A stretch of DNA of 64,000 nucleotides from Narthecium ossifragum (GCA_963920575.1 OY986966.1:77001-141000), one strand, 5' to 3'; shown: positions 43,701 to 56,185, counted from the first letter of the stretch. Notes: generated from the letters alone by a model not told the origin. Numbers and translations: made by a program.

Positions 43701-46629
43701 AGGACACTGCCTGTCACAACTAATTCTTTGATAACCTACGTTAAATATAAGGATGTTGTTGGCCCATAATGATAGCTGAGTAAACAAAAGCATCCAACTT
43801 TTATTAATAGTAAAGGGCTTAATTTTTAAAGTAGTAAAATAATAATAGCATCCAACTTTTTCAGACGCTTATATGAACAAATTTTATAGCCGTATGTAGT
43901 GGGAGTCCAAAAGGAAATGAACGACCCGTTTCTGAAGCACTGAGAACATAAAACTAAATGTAGAAGCTTCTACACCAGATACATAAGTTATTAGTATCAT
44001 TATCGGAGCAGGCTTTTAATCGATTATGACTAACATCCCCTAAAGATGGAGCTGTATGTATCATAGGCAAATCTTTTTCTTTTTCTTTTTTTTGCATGTT
44101 TTGCATGCACAAGACATAGTTAATACTCAGATCACAGACAAACACAAGAATAGATATTGTTACCAACAATAACAAAAGAATGCGCTCAGATCACTTTTAC
44201 CCACATCAAAATAAGTAGGTGGACACAATTTCTAGCGTATTTGTTTGGAGATTTAGTATGTATTATAGAATAATTAACTTAGTTTCAGGCAAGGAGAATT
44301 ACGATGTTATGACATATCGTTGAATTGGGTACTGTTATCTGAGTTGCCTTATATTCACTAGTAAAAAGGCAAATTTAGCTTCCATCATCTGGTTGACATT
44401 AGCACTTGTCCTCTCCAGTAAACTATGATGTGAATGAAGCTTGCGAGTTATAGCTGAGAATGTGCATATGTTGCTCTTGTTGAGGAAGGAGATCAAGCAT
44501 CAATCAGTGATGCTAAGGAAGGAAAGCAGTATCCAATCACCGAAGCTACTAAGGAAAGAATTAGCAAGCAAGAAAAAGGAAAGAAGCATTTAATCAAGGA
44601 AAGAGACGTTGGATAGCTGCCAATAAAGAAAAGATGGATCAATCAGCATAACACTTGAGGAAAGAATTCAAGAGCATTCAAATACTTACCACATATAAAA
44701 TACACTCATTTTATTGTAACATGTGTATATAAATTGTAAAGCACATGTAAATTTTTTTGATGAAGAAAGTTCATTCTCTTTGGAGACTTCACTCTATTCC
44801 TAGTCTCTGTTTTATTTTTTGACATGGCATCAGAGCCGGTGACCTCGACGACAGTCACTTCTTCTTCCACTTCCTTTGATGGCCTCTATCTCCACCACTC
44901 GGATCATCCTAGAGTGGTTTTGGTGTCACAGTTACTTAGTGAGAGGAACTATCAAACATGGAGTCAAACAATAGTTATGGCTTTTCAGCGCCAAGAACAA
45001 GCTCGGGTTCATCGAGGGAATTATTGCACTTAAAAGTACTTGGGAGATCAATTCAAACTCAAGGATCTTGGTGCTCTAAAATATTTCTTGGGTATTGAAG
45101 TAGCTCGCTCAGAGAAAGGCATATTTTTATCCCAAAGAAAGTATGCGCTCGAGATTCTTGAAGAGACAGGATTCCTTGGTGCCAAACCAGGAACATTTCC
45201 TATGGAGCAGAACCATGCATTAAGCGAGCATGATGGAGAACTTATCACAGGTCCATCTTCATATCGGTGACTAGTTGGTAAGTTAATTTATGTTACCATA
45301 ACTAGATTGGATTTGGCTTATGCAGTACATGTATTAAGCCAATTTATGGACAAACCACGAGTACTGCATCTGGATGCAGCACATAAAGTTATGCGATATC
45401 TCAAACATTCACCAGGCCAAGGAATTCTTCTATCAGCCACAAGTGACATACAACTACATGCATTTTGTGATGCGGATTGGGCTCGATGCAGAGATACTAG
45501 AAGGTCTGTTACCTGATATTGCATTCTCCTTGGTGACTATCCAATTTCATGGAAGACTAAGAAACAGACAATAGTGTCATGTTCCTCAGCTGAAGCAGAG
45601 TATAGATCTATGGCTTCTACTTGTGAAATCACCTGGTTAAAATATCTGCCGAATGATCTCAATGCTTTACATCCACAATCAGTCAAGCTGTACTGTGAGA
45701 ACAATACAGCAATTCACATAGCCTCAAATCCAGTATTCCATATAGAAATTGATTGCCATCTCATACGAGAAAAGCTCCAAGCAGGAGTAATCCAAACATT
45801 CTATGTGCCAACAAGCCAACAACCTGCTGATCTATTTACTAAGGCACTCGGAGCAACCCAATTTTGTCATCTTCTTAGAAAGTTGGGTGTAATCAATATC
45901 CACTCCAACTTGAGGGGGGTTGTTGAGGAAGGAGATCAAGCATCAATCAGCGATGCTAAGGAAGGAAAGCAGTAGCCAATCACCGAAGTTACTTAGGAAA
46001 GAATTAGCAAGCAAGAAAAAGGAAAGAAGCATTGAATCAAGGAAAGAGACGTTGGATAGCTGCCAATAAAGAAAAGATGTATCAATCAGCATAACACTTG
46101 AGGAAAGAATTCAAAGAGTATTAAAATATTTACCACATAAAATATACTCATTTTATTGTAACGTGTGTATATAAATTGTAAAACACATGTAAATTTATTT
46201 TTTTGACGAAGAAAGTTCATTCTCTTGGCCCCTTGGGACACTTTACTCTATTCCTAGTCTCTGTTTTATTTTTTTGACAGCTCTGTCTGTCCAACGATGC
46301 ACAGGGTTGAAATATTGAAATTCACCAATTCATAGACAAGAAGATCAATTTTAACCGTCCAAGTTTAAATTGTTGATGGTACATTAACATTTCTATGATT
46401 GAGATATCTCAGAGACACCTAATGGTTTAAACCCAAGGAAAATCTGATGATCAGAGAGGCAGGTGCTAACAGAGCAAAACCCAGATTGCGAAAAGGAAAG
46501 GAAAAGAGGGACCTGGAAGACGAAGGTTTCCAGCAAGAACCTGGCGCACACCAGTCCGACGGCGAAGCAGACCGCGATAAAGAAATGACCAATCTCCGGC
46601 ATGCCGCTACCGTCCTCGGTCGAACACAT
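40704..46629 (-). CDS. LAG1: Ceramide synthase, LAG1/LOH (ASC1-like) family
   Basis: Ceramide synthases join a fatty acyl-CoA to a sphingoid base in the ER membrane; plant forms also affect sensitivity to sphinganine-analogue toxins. Six minus-strand exons (46513-46629, 43255-43463, 42544-42699, 41589-41774, 41334-41512, 40704-40720) have GT-AG borders and one frame, giving 287 aa. Exon 1 encodes the first membrane segment ([19 protein letters not shown]). Exons 2-5 form the TRAM/LAG1/CLN8 domain: [41 protein letters not shown], the catalytic Lag motif [19 protein letters not shown] (from residue 173) and [15 protein letters not shown]. The tiny last exon gives DSEED, the usual acidic end. 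ATG at 46602 (MPEIGHFF) is an alternative start. Intron 1 is 3.05 kb and contains a copia element. Confidence 0.93.
44478..44824 (+). repeat. Left LTR of copia element
   Basis: 347 bp, TG...CA ends, matching 45921-46279. Confidence 0.92.
44825..45920 (+). pseudogene. Broken copia gag-pol remnant
   Basis: It begins with a gag-like N-terminus ([17 protein letters not shown]) and, after an abrupt deletion near 45020, jumps to the end of reverse transcriptase ([29 protein letters not shown] text). RNase H follows ([51 protein letters not shown]). Protease, integrase and most of RT are gone, and in-frame stops occur (for example after GPSSYR at 45268). It cannot transpose by itself. Confidence 0.93.
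45921..46279 (+). repeat. Right LTR of copia element
   Basis: 359 bp, TG...CA ends, matching 44478-44824 with small indels near its 3' end. Confidence 0.92.
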
Positions 46630-48698
46630 GGGAGGAAATCAACCGGTGAAAGGGGGAGGGGGGAAGGCAGAGGAGAAGCGAAGGAAATCAGCCGGGCATA
46701 TCCGCCGGCGGCGGCGAATCTTGAAAAGAGGAAGGGGGCGACGAGGTGTCAAGTTGTTGACGATTGATCGGAGAAAGGAAGCAGCGAGTGTTTAGCTCGA
46801 GTGTGCTGGCAGCAGGAACAAGGATCTGTCCTCCTCGATGACAATGGGTGGGAGAGGAGGTTCTCTAGCTAGTGCTCTCCTCTCTTCTAAAATTTCCGAG
46901 AAACCAACCACTCTAATTCCGTCAGGCTTGGCGGCGGCGGCGGCAGCAGCAGCAGCGAATGGGAGAAAAGCGAATGGTCGCCGGCATCACCAACCCCCTT
47001 CCCCTCCGCCATTGAGCATTGTTGAAAAAGTACTTGCAAGCACCACTAGAAAGTAGAGAATAAAAAGAAAGCCAGCCAGTATTTAGCTCGAGGGTGTGGA
47101 CGTATGTGTCTGTGACTGGCTAGCTCGACTCGATGTTCGAGTTCTTCTAATCTTGGTGGTGATACTGATACTGATTGAACAAAGGAAACCAGAGTTTTTA
47201 GCTCGAGTCGAGTACTCGAGTGTGCCTGTGTGGCTGTGCCTGTGATTTGCTTTGCCAGTTGCCACTCACGACAGTGGAAACAAGGATTCATATGGTCCAT
47301 TTTCTTTTAATAAATCGAGCTGGACGACCACCGACAGTAATAAGTTATGTGTATCGTTTTAATGCGCGCTCCTGGCCTGGATCTCATGCCAACGGCTCCT
47401 AAAGTCAGTAATTTTATATTTTTCTGCCAAAGAGTGGCTATATATTGAAGACTCCTAGTTATTTATAAAACTACCAATTTCTAAAGGATCTTTATACGAT
47501 TATTCTTGACAAAGTTTCTAAATTATAGTATTTATTCTTTTCATGAATTGCATTAGTATATCATACAAATTTTAAATATCGCATATCTTTTTTTAAAAAA
47601 ATTCTTCCTATGTATATATACTTCCGTCGACTCCCTTAATGGAATCTAACCTACTCTTGCTTAAAAATGAAAAAGAGAATTCATAATTATGCTTGAATAT
47701 TTCACAATCACATATTTATCATTTCAAACTTTCAGATATTATATATACCACTCAAATTCAGCTCCCTGGTCACAATGTCAATCGAGCGGGTTGGGCGCGG
47801 GTTTTCCCAAACCCAGCCCTACGGCCCCTACCCAAGTAGGAGAAAACCCAACTTAAACTGGCCTCATGAACCATTGAATGGTAGAACTCTTGTCTATTTC
47901 TGTCCCATTTAAAAATACCATAACCATCCCCCATTTCATTCCTTTAGCTTTCGGGCTTGACTCATAGGAAAGAAATCATTTATGGTACTGCTCAAGTTTT
48001 TGTAGGGCTCAACTAACAAAAAAAAAAAAGGACTTATTTGCATTCGCTCAGGTTTTTGGTATTTGAATTGCATAAAATAAATAAAATGTGAACGATTGTT
48101 CTGCCACCTCTTCTCTTATTTTCACTTTTTCTCAAAATATTAGAAAACCATCTCCTATTTAGTAGTCATATGCATTACCCCAGTCTTTTTATTTCACTTT
48201 CCTAACACAAATCACGTATGTACTAAGAAATGTTATCCACTCTCCACAAGTGAGTTCACTCCGCCTCCTCTCTCCACTCTGCTGCTGTAACCAAGCAGTC
48301 CCAAATTAGAGGAAGCAAATGAGCAAGTGTAAGCTCTTATTTCCACAACGCCAGAGACCTGAATAGAAACTATTGAAATAACTAATCAAAAGATGCTCTA
48401 GAAGATTAGAACCCGTTTCCACAAGAAAAGTGCATTGCTTTAGACGTAGCTCATTATCCTCGCATCTTTTCCTTCCCACCTAGTCATTTCTGTAGCATCA
48501 GTGGGCTTGGCAGTGGTCCCATCAATGTGACCCTACAGTTCCTTTCCCTTGAGGTATACCTGAACTCTCAGGTAAAGTAATTTTCCCCAATGAACCGAGT
48601 GCAAGAAAATTCAGATTTATCTCCAAGTCCCTCCGTCCATGAGACAAATGATCACCAAGATTCAAGAGAAATCACAAAGGGGGGATAATCAACGACCT
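46630..48698. other. LAG1 upstream and intergenic DNA
   Basis: 46630-47060 is GC-rich and may hold the LAG1 promoter and leader. It includes a GCG/GCA triplet run near 46930-46957. TTTAGCTCGAG recurs at about 46792, 47082 and 47199. Beyond 47300 the DNA is AT-rich. I see no supported gene; plus-strand ORFs in the GC-rich part are low-complexity. Confidence 0.45.
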
Positions 48699-49058
48699 GG
48701 CTCGGATACCATAATAAAACTTGCTGACAAGTGTTCAAAGATAAGAACAATACTCAAAGATTTTGTGGAATTTCTGGATCCCCTTCTCATTGCTCTCGTA
48801 TATATATATATCAATATACAAATCAGTAACAAACTATTCTAGCTGTACAAAATATCCTAGAATATATTTCAATTATAGAGAATATATGATACAAGCTATT
48901 TATGGTTATGATCTAGTTCGCAGGTGAAGATCTGAACCGATTCCAAAGGGGAAACTGCAGCATAATACTCGGATCAGGATCTGCAATAATGTTTCTGTTA
49001 TTGATCTACCAAATCAATGAGTCAACGGTATCTGCAGAATATCAGGCAACAATTAACA
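48699..49058 (-). repeat. Probable isolated copia-type LTR with primer-binding site
   Basis: On the minus strand TGTTAATT (49058) opens a stretch of about 350 bp. It includes ACCATAAATAGCTTG-type and TATATATATACGAGAGCAA promoter-like text and is followed by TGGTATCCGAGCC (48711-48699), a near-match to the initiator-Met primer-binding site. No second LTR or pol was seen, and the 3' LTR border is uncertain. Confidence 0.45.
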
Positions 49059-50638
49059 GAATCTTCAAGGCAAGGCAACAACACAATGACTATCGTTGAC
49101 AGACCGACGCCTGGTTCGTTGCGCATTCAGTCTGGATACTCTTTTAGCATCAGGAGGATACTAGTGGCCATGCTAATCAAAGTTCATTATTGATTAAAAC
49201 TAGCAACTGAACAGAAAATTCAGAGGCAATTTATCAGGCAAACTTTCATCAGAACACTGCAAAGACTAGAAGAATTGTTGCAACACTTCCTGAAATTGCA
49301 AGAGTAATTAGCTGTAGCAATGGCACCCAGAGTAACCGCATCCTTTTCAGCTCTCAACAATCAAACATAAACTGTTTTGATATTGATGGGAACAATTAAG
49401 CAAGTATGAGATGTACACCGTCTGATACATTCTTGGATGAAAAAAGAAAGCCATCACGCTTAAGATAGGTCATAAATTGAGCCAGCAAAACAAGGGAACT
49501 AGACAAACTAATTCTTTGAACCAAATGCCCCATATTTACAAGATCATGCATGATGCCAATGCAGTCTACCCACAGAAGCAAAGAATGCCACTGAAAATGG
49601 CCAAGAACCATACTCTTGGAATAATCACATATAAGCCTCTTGTAATGACCATGAAGCTTCCGAAAGGGTCGCTAACAATCACCCAACATTAAGCAACAAA
49701 ACGATGTCCATAGGTCGTGGACATTTGCAGTTTCAGCAAAAAGTTTCATTCAACTCAAAAGAAGCCTGTGGAGGGTTTTATTGGATATCATTCCTTACGA
49801 CCCCAGCAGTTGACGGGAAGTCTGATTCTTCGGAATTCGGTTTTCTTCAGACAGTGCTACATCATCAATCAGTCACTCCTCACAATCTTCATCCTTGCCA
49901 TTGCCCACATCATTCAGCTTACACGGATAGAGAATGGCTTCTTGTGTGAGCAAATTTCTGTCCGATATCTGAAAATCTTCTCCATGCCCTTGCAACTGAT
50001 CATGCAATAAACGGAAAGGAGGAATATGTCAAGATATGCTTATGGCAAAAGCCTGTTCTTAAGCTTTTGTTAAGATTTATTCAATTTTCTTCTTCCTTGA
50101 TATGTCTTACTCTCTGCGGGCTCGATGATTCACAATGTATATAATGAAGTTCTGTTCAGCTCCCATGTCATGATGTTGCTTATATGATTAACAGCATTTC
50201 ATTTATTTGTTCTCCTTAGCTACATCTCCAACATGAACTGGGAAATTTTTATTCATGAGCAGAGACTTCCATGCATTTTATAGGCATGGCTAGCAATACA
50301 TCAAAGCTTTATTCAAATGAAAGGTGAGCAGAACAAAGATTCCTGTAAGTCCTAAGTTCAGATGGACTATGATCGTAGCATTTGAAGCACCTTTCAGGGT
50401 GAGTGATTTTAAGGAGAAGAACGCCTGTTGAGCAAAAGAAACAAAGAGTCACAACTCGTCAAGCATTTACCTGCTTTGAGTTGTGAATTCCTTCTTCATT
50501 AGATGGAATTGAAGCATCCGTGAGCTTATTTCACATACGAGACCAGGCCCCAGCAGCAGATCTCCTTCAGAGCTGTTCATCTGTTTCTCAGAATCATTTG
50601 ACTGTGAAGCTCTTCTTAATTAGTCATGCCATTGCCTC
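49059..50638. other. Intergenic region upstream of CBM20 gene end
   Basis: No supported gene. Small ORFs at 49396-50010 on both strands have no recognised similarity. The last few hundred bases before 50638 probably include the 3' UTR of the minus-strand CBM20 gene. Confidence 0.4.
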
Positions 50639-52420
50639 CTATTCTTGCTTACCATCAGTCAATTCCATCTTGGTCTGATCAGTAGCAGCTGTCCCATTGA
50701 TGGACATGTTGTTCTCGATGGAGCTGACTTCCTCTGTGAGCTTTGGTACCAGATCCTCCTCCAATAACTTCTGATTATCTGCACTCTCCCAGTCTTCTAA
50801 AACAACAATAGTATTAGTGGTTTCCCATATCTGGACAATTCTATCAGGACCCGGCTGCCAGTTGATTTCCCCAGAGAGGCCTCCAAGTATGAACTTGAAC
50901 TGAAATGGTTTCCCAGCAGGCAAATCCTGACGTCAAGCAGGCGGGCATTTTAAGTTAGAAGTTGAGCTAAATTCAAATTCTATAAGTTACATTAGATGTA
51001 TGGTTATTTCTGTCTCACCAGCTCAACTGTCCAGACGTGGCCTTCAGACCACTCTAAGGGGATTGCATTTGGAGGATCCCAAAGACCAAAGATTGGATCA
51101 TCTCCCACAATGAAAATCTGCTGACCAAACAAGCATGGCTTCCGCAAAACAAACTTCACATGCACGGTAGTTGATTGATCTGAAAAGCAAAGAATATGAA
51201 TCATGTCAGCACAACAGAATATACAAAACCAGCAGGCAGAGTGGTTAACTATAAGTTGTAAATACTCACTAGTAATTTGAGATAGGAAGTCAACAGTCTC
51301 TGCATCTACCTGCATTTGCATATTAGCAAGAGGTTAAGATGAACTCCTCTATATAGGATAGTAACAGTAACGGTGCAAGATAGTTGACAATCATGTACCA
51401 AGACATTGTCGAGTTAGTAGAACTTGTACATCTAATTTATGGCAAGAATATGGTAAGTACATAGAAGATCTGATATCAAGCACTAGGAGAAGACAGTTAA
51501 AGGCAGGAACATGAATGAGATATGGCCATTACTAGCGTCTCAAAACAATACAAGGGATGAACACCAGTTTATCCAATAAAATTTTAAATGCCCAAAACCG
51601 TATCTAACCCATAAGTCATGCATGTATACGCACATAAACAGCAAAAGAATGAATTGAACACTCTATGTGGATACATGTGGGAACATTTTGTAACTAGAGA
51701 GTTGTTTGACATGACATCCATGGATGGAGGAAACTCATATGAGTGAGCGCTAATGAAAGATCCAAACTATATTAGCAGAAATATTAACCAAGATTAAAAA
51801 ACGAAGAGACGGACCAATATCCCAGAATAAACACATGCAGATTCATATGATGACATCTTGGGAAAAATGGTGACGGGATTTTCAAAGCTAAAGTAAAGAT
51901 TTAATCCGAGGGGAAACCGATCATAGAGAAACCGTTAGAGGAAAAGAATATGCGGTAAAGTGGTTGATAAAATGGCAGCCAGCCAAATAGAAGAGAGATG
52001 CAGTGTTCTTTAATCAAAAGGTCCCATAACAAGGACACATGCCCTTTAAAGTTTGCAAATGAGGAATTAAATCACATGGATTCCCTCAGGGACGAACATG
52101 CACACAAGACCAACGAAAACAAAGAAAAGAAAAGCAATAGCGCCTGATAATAAGATCGAGTAGCAGAGTAAGAGAGAGGAGAGGAAGAGTGAATGCGATG
52201 CCTCCGGTGACGATGTCAGTACAGAAGATGAGGACGGTAAAAGGGATCGCATCGGCTTCCTCTCAAGGAAGATGGGGCCGAAGGCGCTCTTGGGACGCTG
52301 ATGCAGGCACCGAAGCAAGAAGGAGCTGGACAAATGTGAGGAAGACGAAGAGAGGGCTCTGCTGCTGCCGCTACACGCAGAGAAGAACCCAGTGGACAAA
52401 TGGCTAGTGAGCGCATCCAT
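50639..52420 (-). CDS. CBM20 (starch-binding) domain protein, putatively plastid-targeted
   Basis: Four minus-strand exons give a continuous frame of about 228 aa: 52223-52420, 51270-51309, 51019-51179 and 50639-50926. The CBM20 domain covers about residues 81-175 and contains [57 protein letters not shown] and [15 protein letters not shown]. The paired aromatic positions of starch-binding modules are present (W in GLWD, W in NWQPG). The N-terminus ([15 protein letters not shown], Ser-rich) looks like a chloroplast transit peptide. It resembles the plant 'carbohydrate-binding-like fold' proteins of unknown role such as Arabidopsis At5g01260. No catalytic domain is attached. The exon 1 donor (GTACTG at 52222) is the least certain border; another small exon could lie in the 0.9-kb intron 1. 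Confidence 0.83.
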
Positions 52421-53935
52421 CTATAAACCCCTACTGTGTAATGCACCTCCACCTCCCCTTGTAGTTGTTCCTCCTCCCCTCCGGCTCTTCTCTTTGCCTT
52501 CAGGCCGCCAAAGCTATAATAATACAACGAGACTGAAGCCCATTTCCACTCCTATCTGTGACAAATGACAATGCGTCTGGGAGCTTAAATAAATGGGCCA
52601 GCAGACGAGGAGGAGGAGGAGGAGGAGGAGTTATGTTGAGAAAGATCCCGAGATGTCGGTAGGGGCGTTATCGTTGGGAATTTTCAAAAACAGAATCGTA
52701 ACAACCTGAGAACAGAGAGGCGTCCCCTGTGGCTGTGCCTGTGCCTGTGGAGAACGGATCAATATTTTTACGGAGACCGACCGAGACAACTAATTAATGT
52801 CTTTAATAAGGAACCAACTGACGCTTATTATTAGTACACTCAAATTTTTCATCAACTTTATAAAAGTTCCTAAGTGGTAGCCGATACCAGATCAAGATCG
52901 AGCACCATGTGATTTACTTATTCCTGGAGCTACGAAGTAACTAAACAAACCATATCAGCTGCTTCGAACCAATTAGCAAATCTACAGTAAAACCATCAGC
53001 CTCTACCCTCTTCGACAGGAATCGGACGTTTAACCAAAGGGAATACAACCAATAACCACTAGGATCAATTAGCTTGCAATTGCTGCTCGAATATACGCAA
53101 AGACACATCCATTACAAACAACTATGAATCCAAATACTTTTACTCAGACAAATCTTCATATGGACTCTCAACAAAGTAAATTTCCTTGCAACAACCTCGC
53201 AGCTATAATTATTGCAGCATGATTCATTTGAGGAATCCAAGCATCACCCTAGAACACATCACACTCACGAGAAATATGACGTACAAGCAAAGAACTGCCA
53301 CTTGACCTTTCCATTCAATCAAGCTTTGAGTTTTTAAACAAACCCACTGCGAGCAACACCCAGAATTTTCTTCTCCCCACTAGCACTTTTAAACCTCAAG
53401 TGATCATAATCAAGAACCGTGGCAATTGAGTAGAATATGCTTCCAAGCTCCTTCTATGCTTACTAGTCAAAACATGATGGAAAGAACTGCTGCACGAAAG
53501 CATACTACACTGAAGAGGTGTGCATTCATAGCCTGATACAACCACCTCCCATCTAGAGCAAAACTTCAGGCACAATTCTGCAAGCTAAATGAGGGCTACA
53601 AGAGAAGAATAATCATAACTTGGAACTTGTTCTTCAAAGTAGAGACCACCTAGCTTTCAAGCATTTCAGCTGTTGCCTTGTTTTCAATTATGACAATATC
53701 ATATAACTGGCCTGCAGATAGTATAACCATTTTATTTTTTTCAATTTGCCCCTGATTTCTGATGCTTCGAAAGATATAATCTAGTAGATGTGGATCGCCA
53801 TCTTTGTATGATTAAACTAATCTAGAAAGGGCTGTTTTCGGTTGTCTGTATCTTTAACGACTGACAAGACCTGAGAAAAGCATAAATACCTTGCGTTGCA
53901 ACCAAATGATCTGAAATTCAAATCCCCGGTGATGC
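52421..53935. other. Intergenic region between CBM20 gene and PPR gene
   Basis: 52421-52560 is probably the CBM20 promoter/leader. A GGA microsatellite lies at 52609-52632. From about 52800 to 53935 the DNA is ordinary AT-rich sequence that probably ends with the PPR 3' UTR. No gene is seen. Confidence 0.45.
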
Positions 53936-56185
53936 TCACCAATAATCTTTACATGAACAATAACCTTCATTGAAATGATGAAAACGATACCGATCTCTCA
54001 AAACTATCTCCCTATTGTAAACGCTGGAAATAAGCTTCGCAGCAGAGTGACAGTCATCACAAATCCGAAGATTTTTCACAATCCGAATCGGTGCTGGAGG
54101 GGCTGTACTAATGAGCCCAAAAGTTATTGCCAATTTCTCACTATGTAGATAGAGAGCTCGATCTTTGTTATCCTCTCCTTCTATATCCTGCAAAAGTTGC
54201 TTCCTGTCTGGCACATACCCAACTTCTCTTAATCTTGAAGTCACCTCATTTAGTTTCGCATATATCTTCTCTGATAGAGGGTGAGAAGTATCTCCGACTA
54301 GGAACTCATGAAGGACACCATGGACTTCTATCGAGCTACGACCAGGCTCTTTTTCAAGTTTGGTATCCTTCATCAGCTTCCTCAGCCTGGCAACATCATC
54401 CCAATTTCCAGCTTTTGCATATAAGTTTGACATAAGCACATACGCTCCATCATTCGAAGGCTCCAATTCAAGAAGATGTTTACATGACAGCTCACCTAGC
54501 TTGACATTTTTATGAATTGCACAAGCTCCGAGCAGTGCACCCCAAGTAGAAGCACATGGCGTCATCGGCATATTTTCTATTAAATCCCAAGCTTCTTTCA
54601 AAAGACCAGCACGGCCAAGGATGTCTATCATGCATCCATAATGCTCCACATTAGGAGCAACCCCATACACCAGAAGCATTTGGCTGAAGTACAATCTAGC
54701 CTGATCGATTAACCCGGCATGGCTGCAAGCACACAAGATATTGGTAAACGTAACATGGTTGGGCCCGACTTTATCCTTCTGCATTCGCAGGAAGAGATCC
54801 AAAGCAGCCTTTCCCTTCCCATGCATTGCCAACCCTGCAATCATGGCGCTCCAGACAAAAACATCTCTTTGCTCTGCAGATTTGAAAACCTCATGCGCCT
54901 TCTCTAGGTCACCACATTTGGAGTACATGTCGATAAGCGAGGTTGTGAGATGACAATTCAGTTGAAGGTTGTCCTTTTTAATGTACGAATGGATCCAACA
55001 GCCCAAGTCCATTGCACCTAACTGAGAGCAAGCAGACAGAGTAGCAACAAGGGTGATCTGATCAGGCTTTACATCATTCAGCTGTAATTCACGGAAAAGA
55101 GCTAATGCTTCTTTTGGTCGGCCACTCTGTTCAAAACCAGAGATCAAGGCATTCCAAGAAGCAATATCATGACTGGGCATCGCATCAAAAATCAGTCTCG
55201 CGGCATCAAAGTCCCCTGCCTTTGCATATCCAGCAAGCATGGTAGTCCATGAGATGGGATCTTTATCGGCCATCCTGTCGAACAGCAACTTCGCATCCTC
55301 GGAACTCCCACACTTGGTGTACATGTCTAGCAATGCGTTGCTCAATATCAAGTTCTGTTCGATCCCATTGCTATCAATATAAGAGTGGATCCACTTGCCG
55401 AGTTCCAAGTCTTCCTTCTTTCCACAAGCAGAAAGAATACTAACCATAGTCACGTCATCCGGCATCACATTCTCATCCTCCATATCCCAAAACAACTCAA
55501 TCGCCACATCACAAAGACCCGCCTCTGTGAGAGCGGCGATCATAGAATTCCAAGAAACGGTATCTCTATCCGGACATTTCTCAAACACGCGGTAAGAAAG
55601 ATCCAATTCACCACAAGAGGCATAGAAATGGATAAGGGTATTGAGGATGAAGATGTCAGAGTAGTAGGGGGACTTGACGACCATCCCGTGGACAGCGCTG
55701 CCCTCTTTCAGTGCGGATAGCTTGGCAGCTGCCTTGATGGCGAAAGGGTATGTGAATTTGTCGGGAGAGTGAGGACTGTGGAAGAGCAGCTGGGAGAAGA
55801 GAAGAAGGCCGAGCTTGGGGTTGGGGCTGGAAGCGTGGGCGCGGATGAGAGTGTTCCAGGTGTAGAGGTTTGGGTTGGGTATCTGGTCGAACACCCGGAG
55901 GGCGTAGATGAGGTTGGGAGATGGAGAGAGAGAGGAGGCCGCGACGAGCTTGCTGGCGGAGTAAGGGTGGAAGAGGAGGTCGAGGCGGAGCATACGAGCG
56001 TGGATTCGCTTCAGCAGACGCAGGTCGATGCGCTCGTGATCGTCAAGAAGAGAGAGTACTAGGTTGCCATCGGGCAAGCGGCGATTATCCAGGATATAAG
56101 TGTTGGTGGTGTTGCCTCCTTTAGGTCTGGGATTAGTCGTTGGAGGAGGACTACTGGAATGGTGGGGGAGTAGCAGAGTATCCAT
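53936..56185 (-). CDS. OTP81: DYW-class PPR RNA-editing factor (OTP81-like)
   Basis: PLS-class PPR proteins with a DYW domain bind organelle RNA and deaminate specific cytidines. This is a single uninterrupted 749-codon frame, typical of intronless plant PPR genes. Repeats run from about residue 80 to 560 with alternating P, L and S motifs (DKFTYPFAIKAAA, DTVSWNSMIAAL, DVFVWSAMIAGL). E/E+ motifs and a complete DYW deaminase follow. The latter contains the zinc/catalytic HSEKLA (HxE) and CDDCHSAAK (CxxC) and ends in CSCKDYW. Similarity from memory is highest to Arabidopsis OTP81 (At2g29760), e.g. MYTKCGS-EDAK-LFD, KPDQITLVATLSACSQLGA and GGYAMHG-like blocks. The N-terminus before residue 50 is low-complexity and may be organelle targeting. 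An 80-bp duplication at the 5' end (56131-56260) makes a second in-frame-like start upstream. Confidence 0.94.
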   Translation of the reverse strand: MDTLLLPHHSSSPPPTTNPRPKGGNTTNTYILDNRRLPDGNLVLSLLDDHERIDLRLLKRIHARMLRLDLLFHPYSASKLVAASSLSPSPNLIYALRVFDQIPNPNLYTWNTLIRAHASSPNPKLGLLLFSQLLFHSPHSPDKFTYPFAIKAAAKLSALKEGSAVHGMVVKSPYYSDIFILNTLIHFYASCGELDLSYRVFEKCPDRDTVSWNSMIAALTEAGLCDVAIELFWDMEDENVMPDDVTMVSILSACGKKEDLELGKWIHSYIDSNGIEQNLILSNALLDMYTKCGSSEDAKLLFDRMADKDPISWTTMLAGYAKAGDFDAARLIFDAMPSHDIASWNALISGFEQSGRPKEALALFRELQLNDVKPDQITLVATLSACSQLGAMDLGCWIHSYIKKDNLQLNCHLTTSLIDMYSKCGDLEKAHEVFKSAEQRDVFVWSAMIAGLAMHGKGKAALDLFLRMQKDKVGPNHVTFTNILCACSHAGLIDQARLYFSQMLLVYGVAPNVEHYGCMIDILGRAGLLKEAWDLIENMPMTPCASTWGALLGACAIHKNVKLGELSCKHLLELEPSNDGAYVLMSNLYAKAGNWDDVARLRKLMKDTKLEKEPGRSSIEVHGVLHEFLVGDTSHPLSEKIYAKLNEVTSRLREVGYVPDRKQLLQDIEGEDNKDRALYLHSEKLAITFGLISTAPPAPIRIVKNLRICDDCHSAAKLISSVYNREIVLRDRYRFHHFNEGYCSCKDYW

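Larger units (their letters stand above)
44478..46279 (+). mobile_element. Internally deleted Ty1/copia LTR retrotransposon in LAG1 intron 1
   Basis: Two similar LTRs (44478-44824 and 45921-46279) start TGTTGAGGAAGG and end TTTTGACA. A perfect 5-bp target-site duplication GCTCT lies at 44473-44477 and 46280-46284. TGGCATCAGAGCC right after the left LTR is an initiator-Met-type primer-binding site. GAGGGGGGT just before the right LTR is the polypurine tract. It lies antisense to the LAG1 gene. Several indels and substitutions between the LTRs indicate some age. Confidence 0.95.

Noticed and set aside
46447..47056. Plus-strand ORFs upstream of LAG1, one with a poly-Ala run
   Set aside because: Low-complexity products without recognisable domains; the poly-Ala comes from a GCG/GCA microsatellite. 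A 5' leader or promoter of LAG1 is a simpler reading.
47760..47850. Inverted CGGGTTGGGC / GCCC text suggesting another MITE
   Set aside because: No clear ends or target-site duplication could be found.
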